A stretch of 64,000 nucleotides of DNA from Thecaphora thlaspeos (taxonomy: Eukaryota; Basidiomycota; Ustilaginomycetes; Urocystidales; Glomosporiaceae). The stretch's first letter is position 1; every line of letters starts with the position of its first letter. The notes under the pieces are model-generated. The model was not told where the DNA came from, did not search any database, and saw only the letters and a program-made list of their open reading frames with translations. The stretch lies in contig UWYS01000012.1 of assembly GCA_900291925.1 (NCBI GenBank), positions 310,001 to 374,000 of the forward strand. The letters run 5' to 3'. Position numbers and translations under genes: made by a program. Of the stretch, positions 53,976 through 64,000 are shown one piece after another.

Positions 53976-54925
53976 TCGCAAGCGCACGGGAGCACCGGCC
54001 AAGTTGAGTCAGGCAACCGAGCAGATCAGCATCATACCGTCGTCATCGCTTTCGTTTTCTTCGTATTTTTTTCCTCTTTGTTTTGACGAGGACTTTTGGC
54101 GAGTTTCAGGACCGTGCGCACGCACCTTTTGTGACGACCGATGCTTGGCATGCATCGCATTCTTGATTGTCAGCGTGGGCTGAGGGAGCTTTCAACAAGC
54201 TGGCAAGTTCTGGTAACAGCGTATGGATATTGCCAGGTTATCGATCTGATTAGGTGCAGAAGCTTTTCAACGCTGCCGAGCTGCTAAGGGGGACGGGCGC
54301 GTCCCGCAGAAAAGCCTCTCCCTCGTCCTCGCCCTCGCCACCCTACCCGGCTGCCCCCGACGTCGGTAGTGCGCTCTGTTTCATTGGACCGTACGCTCGT
54401 GAGCGGCCCTCCAACCACGCCCGTGCTCTCAGCCCAGCTACATGCGTTCACGCGGCTTGGCATGAACCGTCTCCCACGGTGTTGTTGAACGCTATACAAG
54501 CTTCGCCGTCGCTCATATCTGTTCCGCGGCGTCGGGACCATCATGCGCTGCTAGACGACCGTTGGACGTCCCCCGGGACACGATCGTGCGGCCCATGACA
54601 AAGACCGTACTCGTCGAGCGAACAGCCGGCTGGGCGCAGTAGGTACTGACCGTGAGGACGTGTGGCGTACCATCTTGTACTTAGCTTACACTTTCGCTGA
54701 AGACTATGTATGCTCCGTCTTTATCCGCGCAGGTGCAGGTCAAAGTTTTGAGGGTGTTGGCTGCTGCTTTCTTACTGAGAAGCGAGCAGCAGCCGACTCG
54801 GAGAGCAAGGGCGCCGCATTCTGCGGACGACGACCGAGACACTGATTGTACGTTGCCTGGGTCGTGTCAGACGCCCATTCCCGCCGCCTGCCTTGCCCCG
54901 TTGTACTACTGGAAGATCGTGCGGT

Positions 54926-54934
54926 ATCTGATAA
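54926..54934 (+). promoter_or_regulatory. Candidate siderophore GATA-factor site ATCTGATAA
   Basis: The second perfect ATCWGATAA, 959 bp from the first and 1.5 kb upstream of the NRPS. A one-mismatch copy (ATCTGATTA) lies near 54244. Confidence 0.55.
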
Positions 54935-56423
54935 AAAGGTTTCCTGCAAGAAGGAGGAAGCCGGATGTGGCGTACAACTGTACTGTAGTTGATGGCGCAT
55001 CGCCCTCCTGCTCAGGTATTGTCGGTGCTCGGAGTTGGCGGGCAGAAGCGCTGACGCTGTTGACAGGCCGCCATGGTGTCACCGGAAGGACACCCACTTC
55101 TGAGATGGTTCGTCTCGTGGCAAGGGTGGAACCGCGGAGAGATGAATCTCCGTTCGATCAGTCGTCCGCACACCTCGGAGCAGGTAAGGGGGTAGAGAAG
55201 CTAGCGGAAGCGGCTCAGAAGCTCGCTCCCGCTGGAAGGCGTCGCTACTTGTTCTCGTCGAAGCGGGTCCGATGATAGGCCCGTTGAGTCGGAGGCCCTG
55301 CAGCAATGTCCGAGGCTCCGTCGAGCAAAGTTGTTGCGTTGGGGCCGTGCGAACCAAGCAAGATGCGAAGAAGAGAGACTAACGAACACCCGGAATCTCA
55401 CCGCGTCTCGTCTGGACGGAGATGGCCACGGCGGGTGTCGCCAGCACGCCAGTTACGCCAGCTGGAAGAGCGGCAAGCAAGAAATTAAGAAGAAACACCA
55501 AAAATCAAAAAATCAAAAAATCAGCGAAGCAATTTAGATTCTGCCCTCCACATAGCCATCGGCGGAGCCTTTCTTTTTTTCCTCGTGTCTCAATTGATCT
55601 GCACACGACTGTAAGTTAACTTATCCCAGCTTCAATTTGTTGGCCGTTGGCCGTTCGCCCCGGCGGATAGCCCGGCGACGTCAAGACGGGAGGTACTCAG
55701 CACCGCTGGCAACAGTTTAGTGCTTTGGCTGGCTGGCTGGCTGGCGCTTCACACATGCTGCCCGGCGTCGGGCGGGACGCTAGGCAAGACCAGACTGCAA
55801 CCAGAGTGCCCGCCTGGCGCTGCGTCACAGCAGGGAACACAGTACCCGCGTTGGGGCGAGACGAGAAGCGGATGGACCGCATCGATCCACTTCCACCTCT
55901 CTGCGTCCCGGCGCGGTCGCTGTCGCTGTCCCGTGGTCACCATCATCACCACGATCAAACACACTCTCTGTCACTGACTGGAGTCACTCCTGCTTTCCCT
56001 CCCTTTCCAATCAACCAAGGACCTTTGCGCCCCGTCTTGCACTTCGTCCCTTCTTGCTCTGCTCGCCCAGACCGAAGGCAGCATCTCTTCATCGGTCCCT
56101 TGTCCTCCGACCTTGCTGCCATCACGGACCTTCCCGCCCCTTCTTCGGTACCTTCCGCCTCGTCCCTCCACGCTCGACGACGCTCGCCACCGCTCTATCC
56201 GGTTGCCCGCTCTTTTACATCACGTCGCCTCCAACGATCCCCGTCCTTTCTCTCGCTCCGGGACAGCTGATCCAGGCCATCCCATCTCATCTGCGGAACA
56301 GCACCACCTCTGCCCTTCCTGGAGGCTCAAGGAACAGCAGTACCCGATATCGCCCGCTCGACGTCCCCCGACATAATTCTTAATCCCATCCCGGATCTTT
56401 TAATCCTCGCCCGTCGGACCAGC

Positions 56424-59400
56424 ATGTCCACCTTCTCCCATGCACCATTCCCGGACGTCACTGGCCTCCGCTCCTCCGGTCCAGACTGGTCGAGAATTGG
56501 CGACGACTGCGAGTATCTGGTGGAAGCGGTCGAGTGCGAGGCCGACCTCGAACAGCTTCAGTCCGCTTCCGCAAAGCCCGTGGACCTCATCTGGTCTTCC
56601 TGGGCGGCCATTCTAGTAAGTCCCCCCTTGCAGGCCGACCGTCCCCTGACTCTGCCGGATCGGCTTCCCAAAGCTTGATAGTGCTGCCTTGAACATGGCT
56701 GCTGACTGCGATTCATGACCCCACCTCTTCCTCGACCCTTTGCAATGTTCGGCCGACTACCAGTTCCACTACGGCTCGCATGAAGCCTCCAATGTCGAGA
56801 TTGTCGATCTAAGCTCAAGCTCGACGCAGGCAGCCTCTACTGTGGTGGCCCTCGACTTTGAGCAGGCCAGGGCGCAAGATACGTTCGACGTTGTTCAGCT
56901 GCTACGATACGTCAACTCCCAGCGGCGCGATGCCATTGCGGTCGACCAGCTCGAACACGGCTACGCTGGCATCGTGCTGTCAGACAGAGGCGTAGTGGCG
57001 GACGAAGCCCCACAGATGGTCACGGACCTCAGCATTCGCTCAAGCAAGGAGCTCTCCCTAGTCCTTACCGCCTACTCGCGACGGCGCGACGGTAAGGATC
57101 GTCTGGTCCTTGCTATGCGGGCGAGCCCGGCGGTCCACACCGCAGAATCGGCCTTGCTGCAGCTTCGCCAGGTGGCGGCGCTCCTGTCGTCCTTCCTTGG
57201 CGACGGCGCGAGCCCCGCTCTGAGCGTCGAGCGCTTCGACCTGTCCCTGAGGGCGAGCGACAACCTCCGCTACCAGGAGCTGCCGGCACCCGAGTATCTC
57301 CTCGACCGTCACCATGACCGACTAGAGTGCGAGTTCGAGTACTTTGCCGATACGCGGCCAAACGACATTGCGCTCGATTTCCGCTTCGATCTCGACGACC
57401 ACGAATCGGTCAAGTGGACCTACGCCGAGATGAACGTGCGCGCCGACAAGGTGCGCGACCTCCTCTGGAGCCACGGCATCGGGTCGGCCAGCAGCGACGG
57501 CGACGGTGACCACATTGTCGCGCTCTACCTCGAAAAGAGCCCCGAAACGTACCTGTCGTTCCTCAGTGTCGTCAAGGCGGGCGCGGCATGGTGTCCGATC
57601 GACACCGACTGGCCTGCATCGCGGCGGCAGGCGTTGCTCGCCAAGTCGAGCGCCAAGGTGGTGCTGGTGGCCGGTGACGCAGTCTCGCGCAACCTCGACG
57701 AGGACCTGCGGAGCGACGACCTCCGGGGGCGTGGCATGCATCCGATCCGGCTGGACCGGCTGGACCTTGAGAACCAGGCCAACAGCGTCGACCCCATGGC
57801 GGTCCAGGCCCGTTCACGCGACCAGCTCGCCTACATGATCTGGACCTCGGGCACCACGGGCCTTCCCAAGGGCGTCGGGATCCAGCACTGGGCCATCATT
57901 CAGGCGATGCGCGCGCTGCGGCAAAAAATTCCTTACGGCAAAGCGGCGGTCGGGACGGATGAGGTGCGCTACCTCCAGTACTCAGCCTATAATTTCGACC
58001 TCTCCATCATGGACTGCTTCTACGCGTGGGGCATCGGTGGAACGATCTGCGCCTGCCCCCGTGGCCTACTGCTGCAAGACCTGGTCGCGGTCGGAACGAG
58101 CTTCCAGCCCACCCACACGCTCCTGACGCCCGCCGTGATGGCCATGACCGACCGTCACGCGATACCGAGCCTCAAGGTCGTCATCAACGGAGGCGAGAAA
58201 CTGAGCCAGGTGGTGGCTGACGAGTGGAGCAAGGAATGCTGTCTACTCAACCTCTATGGACCCGCCGAGGCGACGCTGATAGCCATGAACCGCTGCGTCC
58301 CGCTGGGAGACCGCGTCAAGGCGCCCAACATTGGCGTCGCCTTGCCGACCGTCTCATGCCACGCGCTCGACCGGACGGACCGGGTTATTCTCAAGGGGAC
58401 GGTCGGCGAGCTGGTGCTTGGCGGCCCGCAGCTGGCGCGAGGCTATGTCGGCGACCCCGTCAAGACGGCCGACAAGTTCTTCCCGCACGCCCAGCTCGGC
58501 AGGGTGTACCGCACGGGCGACCTCGTCCGCCAGCTGGGCAACGCTGAGTTCGAGTACCTCGGCCGGATCGACGACCAGATCAAGATCAACGGCATCCGCA
58601 TCGAGCTACTCGAGATCAACGCGGCGATCAAGAACAGCCACGATGCGGTCAAGGACTCCGAGACGATGGCCTTCCCGCGTCCGGGGAGCGACACTGAGCT
58701 CCAGATCATCAACTTCTCCGTCTTTCCGTTCGCAGCGGAAGAAAGGGGCGGCTCCGGCACCGACGAGCTCCTCCGGACCGATCCCGCCGCGGTCGCGGTC
58801 GCGCGCGACCTGCAGAGGGCCGCCAAGGAGTCCCTTCCTTCGTACATGCTGCCCTCGATGTTCGTCATTCTGTCGCGCTTCCCGCGGACGTCGAGCGCCA
58901 AGATTGACCGCATCGCCCTAAAACAGGTGCTTTCCAGCTTCGACTCGCTCGATTGGGAGAACAAGCTGGCCGAGGCCGACGGCGGCGCCGACGCCGAAGC
59001 CCCGCCCAGCGAGGCAGAGGAGTGCATGCGCAAGTGGCTCGCCAAGCTCTGCAACGTCGCACCCGAGAGAATCGGCCGCAACACGCCCTTCACCAGCGTC
59101 GGCCTCGACTCGATCCGGGCCATCACCTTCTTGCAGCGGTTGCTGCAGGAGGGCTACACGGTCTCGGCCGTCGACGTCGCCGAGTACCCGACGCTCATCT
59201 CGCTCAGCAAGCAGCTCGATTCGTCCGCATCGCAGGCCCAGGAGAAGGAGGCTCAAGCGTCCACATTCTTCTCCCGCTTTGACCGCCACTACCGCCAGGC
59301 CGTGCTGGACAGGCTATCGGCTTCGCCGGCCGACGTGCGCGCCGTGCTGCCCTGCACGCCTCTGCAAGAGGGCATGCTCGTCGAGAGCCAGCAGGATGCG

Positions 59401-62400
59401 ATGGCCTACCGCATTCAGCGACAGTACCGGGTGTCGAACGTGCTGGACCGACCGAGACTCGAGACCGCTGTCCAGCAACTGATCGACGAGGTCGACATTC
59501 TGCGAACTTCGTTTGTCGAGGCCGGGTCTCTCGAAGTCAATGCGGGAGACGACGAAGGGCGATCGCCGCCCATCTTCCTGCAAATCGTCTGGGCCCACGC
59601 ACAGGCGGTTATCGCCGAGCTGGACCTTCGCCCGGAAGACGACCTCGAGGCCTCCGTCACAGCGGCGGTCCAGGACTGGGTGAAGCTGAGCCCGTTCGGC
59701 AAGCGTCCACCAGTGGCCTTCCTGGTGGTGCGACGCGCCAACGAGGTCAACCTGGTGCTCGTCGCCCACCATAGCGTCTACGATGCACGCTCTCTGGCCA
59801 TCCTAGAAGACCGAATCGAGCGGCTCTACAACGGGGAGCAAGATCTGCCGCGCATCTACCAATTCCCTACGGCCCTCTCGCACATCCTGCCGCTGACGAA
59901 GGAGGACGAGCTCCGTCGCCAGAACACGTGGGAGAAAGCGCTGGCCGCCTACCCTCGAGGAGAGCTCAGCATCTTCCCCAACCTCAGTGGCGGTTCCCTC
60001 GATCAGACGAGCGCTGATCTGGCCAGCGTGCATCGCGCGCTTTACCAGACGGCCTCCGTCAGCTGGGCCGAGGTGGAGCGGGTCTCGCGGAAGCTCGGCA
60101 TCTCGGCGCGGCCCTTGGTCCAGGTCGCCTGGGCCAAAGTCCTCGGCGCCTACCTTGACACTGACCACCTCATCATCGGCGACTCCGTATCGGGGCGAAG
60201 CGCGGCGGCGGAGCTTGAGCAGGTCGTCGGACCCGTCCTCTCGACCCTCCCCGTGGCGGTTTACCTGGGCAAGGAGCGCAGCGTAGCAGAGACGGCGAGG
60301 GAGGTCGACGCGTTCCTCCGAAGCGTGTTTGCGTCGCAGCACACGCACCTCAGCTCCATCCGGAGACTGCTGGAATTGCCGGCCGGCCAGCAGCTCTTCC
60401 ACTCCGTCTTTGTCTTTGAGCCGGCTGCCGAGCCGAAAGGACACGCAGCGCGCACGGGCGATGCCGCCCTGGGCCTCGCACGCATCGCCGACCTCGCCGT
60501 CGCCACCGAGCATGCACTGGGCGTTGAGGTGCAGCCCAGCGCCGAGGGAAGCATCAGGATCGGCGTCAGCTGGCAGCGCTCGCAAGTCTCGGACTCCTAC
60601 GGGCGCTTGCTGTTGCAACAGTTTGACGCGTCCCTGTCCGCCATCTGTGCAACGCCGGACGCAGCGCTCGGAGACTGCCTCTCGGCTCCGACGATGAAGA
60701 CCACCTCTGGCGGCGACGCCGCCATCTTTGCGGTCTCCGCCATCAGTGCACCTTCATCGATCGAGGCGGCTCAGAACTCCAACGTGGCCCACAGCGTATC
60801 GGCCTCCGCTCAGGCGCGAGCCGGCTCGACCAACGCGGTAGAGATTTTCGCCGAGATCCCCGACTCGATTGAGACGCGGTCGCCATCGGCCTCCATCACC
60901 TACTCAGAGCTCGACGACGCCAGCAACCGGGTCGCGGCGTACCTCGTCAGCCTCGGACTGCCGCGCAACTCGGTCGTCGCTGTCTGCCTGCAGCGTAGCG
61001 TCGCGTCCTACGTCTATCCAATCGCGGTGCTGAAGGCCGGCCATACCTATCTGCCCCTCGACGAAACGCTGCCCCTCGACCGAAAGAAGCTGCTGATCGA
61101 GGATAGTACTGCTGCCTGCCTGCTCACCCACGGAGAGGATCGCGACGAGCTTTTATCAGCTGTCCGCATCGCGATCGATGTCAATAGCGAAGAGCACAAG
61201 ACACAGCTGGCGTCAACGCCATCGCCGCCGACCTCCGTCGAGCTGCCTATCGTCCGGCCCGACGATGTTGCCTTCATCATCTACACGTCCGGCTCTACGG
61301 GCAAGCCCAAGAGCTGTCTCCTGACGCACCGAAACCTCTCAACGGCCATCGAGGCCTTCCGCCTCGTCTACGAGCGCGAAGCTCCTGGCTCGTTTGTCGA
61401 TGGCGCCCGCTTTCTGGCGCGGTCGGCCGAGGCGTTCGACGTCCACCTTCTGGAGATCTTCCTCTCCCTGCGAGCCGGCGCAACCATCGTCACAGGTCCG
61501 CGCCATGTGATCCACGACGATCTGGCGTTAACGATGTCAAGGCTCGAGGTCACTCACGCCTGCGTGGTCCCTTCGCTGTTCTTCAGCAAGGGACAGCGCG
61601 TTCGACCCGAGCAGATCCCCACGCTGAGGGCGCTGATCATCGGTGGCGAGGCGTTGACATCGGACCTGTGTGAGCTCTGGGGCAGTTCCGGCAGCGAGAG
61701 ACCGGTGGTCCTCAACGCCTATGGGCCCAGCGAGGCGACCATCGGCACCTCGATCACCCGGGTGTCGAAGCGTTCGATGACTGGCAACATCGGCAAGCCT
61801 TTCGCCGGCACCCGCTATATCGTTCTTAAGGCCGCGGGCGACCGCCTGGTCCCGGCCCTGCGCGGTGAGCCGGGAGAGCTCTGTATCGGCGGGCCGCAGG
61901 TCGCCCTCGGCTACCTCAACCGACCGGATCTCGACTCGTTTCTGCATTGGGAGGGTCAGTGGATCTATCGCACGGGCGATCTCGTCCGTCTCAACCCGGA
62001 CGACGAGGCCGAGTATCTCGGACGACTCGATGGCTCGCAGGTCAAGGTGCGAGGAGCCCGTCTGGAGCTCGGCGAGGTCGACGCCGCGCTGCAGAAGGTC
62101 CTGGTCGACACGATGGGCCGACAAGGTGTGACCTTTACAATCCTCGCCGACCATCCGAACATTCAGGGCCCGGCACGTCTCGTCTCGTTTGTCGCGGACA
62201 CGGCGAAGCGCGCTACTGCATCGCATGTCGACGCGGATGATCTGGTGCAGCTCGACCAGAGCTCGAAGGAGCTCGCACACGGCCTCCGGCGCGCCGTCCG
62301 AGCCAAGCTGCTGCAGTACATGGTGCCGAGCCAGATTATTTCGCTCTTTTACTTGCCGCTCTCCACCCTCTCGGGCAAGGCCGATCAGAAGGCGCTCAAG

Positions 62401-64000
62401 GCGCTCTACCATTCTCTGGATCCTGCCAGCTTCGGTTCTGGAACCTCGGGCGCGGAGCCGGATCGCGAAGCCAGTGAGGACGAGAAGACGATAGCCGGGG
62501 TTCTGGCGAGCACGCTGCGCCTCAGCAAAGACCTGGTTGTCTCGCCTATCGCCGACCTGATCTCTCTCGGCCTCGACAGCTTGTCCGTAGTCACTCTGGC
62601 AGGAAGGCTGCGACAGGCTGGCTTCGCGGTCAACGCAGCGTCGATCATGGCCGAACCTACGATCGAGGCCATCGCGCTTGCGGGGCGGGTAGGTTACATC
62701 GATAGGCAGCAGCACCAGCTTCGTGCCAGCTCGTTCGCCGCAGACGTCGAGGCTCGAACGGTCAAGGCTCGGAACCTGCTCGCGATGAAGGACAAGGCCA
62801 TCCGGCAGGCTTTGCCGACCGTGCCCCTGCAGGCCGTCCTGGTTGCTCAGGCATCGTCGGATTCGGCCCCGTCCCCGCGTTATGTGACGACCGTGGTGAT
62901 CGATGTCAACGGAGACCATCCGTCGGAACAGCTGCAGACAGCCTGGAGAGAGGTCCTGCAACGACACGAGATCTACCGCACGATCTTCGTCGACGTCGAC
63001 GAGGAGCTATCGCAGCTTGTCCTGGACGCTTCCAGCTGCCCCGATGTTTGGACCGCTTCCTCCGAAGTGAGCCTGCCCTCGTCGGATCTGCAAAGCTACC
63101 ACCAGCGCACGGCAAAGGAGATCGCAACGTCGTTCTCCGAGCGCCCTCCGCTGAGGCTCAGGCTGTGGCAGGGAGAGGGCGCGCAGCAAATCTCCCTGAC
63201 GTGCTCGCATGCGATCTACGACGGTACTTCGCTCAACCAGCTCCTGTGGGAGGTCGATGAACAGCTCCAAGGCGAGGAGAGTCCGGCGGCAGGCCAGTTC
63301 TCCGACGCCGTCCGAGAGATCGTCGACCAGGACGTCGACGCGGCGAAACGTTTCTGGACTGCCCAACTAGATGGCTTCGGAAGGACCAACGTGCCAAGGC
63401 TGACCGGCATGAAGGGCGGCGTCGAAGAGCAAGCCGCTAGCGGAGAGATTACCGTCCAATCTGCTCACAAATTCTCGGCGCTCGAAGGAGTCGCCCGGTT
63501 TCGTGGTGTCACCGTCCACGCGCTCCTCGTCGCCTCGTACTGCAAGCTGCTGGCCGAGTACGTCGGCGAAGAAGACATCACCATTGGACTCGTCTTAGCC
63601 GGAAGGACCCTGAGCGTCGAGAACATTGATCTCGTCCACGGCCCTTGCGTTACGACGGTACCGTTCCGAGTGCAGGAGACGCGGCGCTCCTCATCTGACG
63701 CCCTCTCGCGCTCGGTCCACCGCAGCATCAACGGCGTGCTGCCATACCAACACGTTTCGATGCCTGAGCTGATGCGGTGGATCGGATCGGACCAGTCACC
63801 TTTCGAGGCCCTCTTCAGCTACCTCGGTGCTCGAGCCGAACGACACTCGTCGGCAGCGCTGGTCGAGGCCGGCACGATTATGGAGAAGGACTACCCCTTG
63901 GCCGTTGAAGTGGGCGCGGTCGGAGAGGAGGTATCACTGCACGTCGCCTTTTCGACCGACGTCCTCCCGAAGACTCATGCTGCTCTGTTCCTGCAGCAGT
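56424..64000 (+). CDS. Ferrichrome-type siderophore NRPS (3' partial)
   Basis: Nonribosomal peptide synthetase that should assemble a hydroxamate siderophore from N5-acyl-N5-hydroxyornithine and amino acids (Sid2/SidC family). Exons are 56424-56615 and 56764 to beyond the window (148-bp phase-0 intron). Before the first adenylation domain are about 250 residues resembling the end of a condensation domain. A1 covers about 57.3-58.9 kb: MIWTSGTTGLPKG, NLYGPAEAT, YRTGDLVRQ, GRIDDQIKINGIRI. T1 has VGLDS (Ser codon 59110). C1 covers about 59.3-60.7 kb with HHSVYDA at 59767. A2 covers about 60.8-62.4 kb: IIYTSGSTGKPKS, NAYGPSEAT, YRTGDLVRL. T2 has LGLDS (Ser codon 62578). C2 starts about 62.8 kb with SHAIYDG (His codon 63208) and continues past the end. 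This A-T-C-A-T-C order matches ferrichrome synthetases. Divergent sid1 supports the role. Confidence 0.92.

Larger units (their letters stand above)
50565..56423. promoter_or_regulatory. 5.86-kb spacer between sid1 and the NRPS
   Basis: This holds the two divergent promoters and no gene I can support. Open frames up to about 235 codons on both strands lack recognisable domains and conserved starts. It contains two perfect ATCWGATAA sites, a third GATAAG at 53137, a G15 tract at 51506-51520, a (TC)n tract at about 53786-53807 and an AT-rich CAAAAAAT repeat at about 55500-55520. Confidence 0.6.

Noticed and set aside
61537..62967. A 476-codon open frame antisense to the NRPS
   Set aside because: It mirrors adenylation and carrier domains whose motifs are intact on the plus strand.
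1..64000. CRISPR arrays, insertion sequences or transposons
   Set aside because: No spaced direct repeats, transposase or terminal repeats were seen; repeats are simple tracts only.

Overview
The window is nuclear DNA of a basidiomycete fungus. I would place it in Ustilaginomycotina (smut-related fungi). The reasons are high GC content, compact genes with short GT-AG introns, a lone 5S rRNA gene of fungal type, and an L-ornithine N5-monooxygenase gene divergent from a ferrichrome-type siderophore NRPS, an arrangement known from Ustilago maydis. The placement is inference; no search was run.

Layout. 1-6 kb: rad18 (5' end outside the window), a small RPEL-repeat protein, the TRAPP subunit bet5, and mevalonate diphosphate decarboxylase. 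6.5 kb: an intron-bearing tRNA-Arg(UCG). 7-11 kb: divergent ribosomal protein genes rps23 and rpl27. 12-19 kb: an unrecognised gene, the Paf1-complex gene cdc73, an ArfGAP (Age2/SMAP type), and a coiled-coil protein that resembles Mediator Med11. 21 kb: 5S rRNA. 21.9-26 kb: a Zn2Cys6 transcription factor. 26.6-33.5 kb: rps0, a T5orf172-domain protein, rps2 and atp17. 34-36 kb: a DNA polymerase kappa gene. 37-45.5 kb: convergent atg4 and tsc1. 46.9-48 kb: the splicing factor cwc24. 48.4-64 kb: the siderophore locus, with sid1 on the minus strand, a 5.86-kb spacer, and the NRPS on the plus strand running off the window.

Genes that work together. Rad18 (PCNA ubiquitination) and Pol kappa (translesion synthesis) act in the same damage-tolerance pathway but lie 33 kb apart. 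Tsc1 (TORC1 restraint) and Atg4 (autophagy) are tail-to-tail neighbours. Sid1 makes N5-hydroxyornithine, which the NRPS uses. Their shared spacer holds two perfect copies of the GATA-factor site ATCWGATAA, consistent with iron-dependent repression.

The observation most worth a second look is in the Pol kappa gene. An in-frame TAG interrupts what reads as a ubiquitin-interacting motif. The same frame then stays open for 128 codons and encodes a UBZ zinc finger and a terminal PCNA-binding peptide. Other gene-structure oddities are a GC-AG intron and micro-exons in rpl27, a 4-nt first coding exon in the RPEL gene, and a 1495-residue Atg4 with an intron that is open in frame.

Exon joins were worked out by hand from splice consensus, reading phase and family similarity. 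Coordinates should be good to a base or two but are untested.
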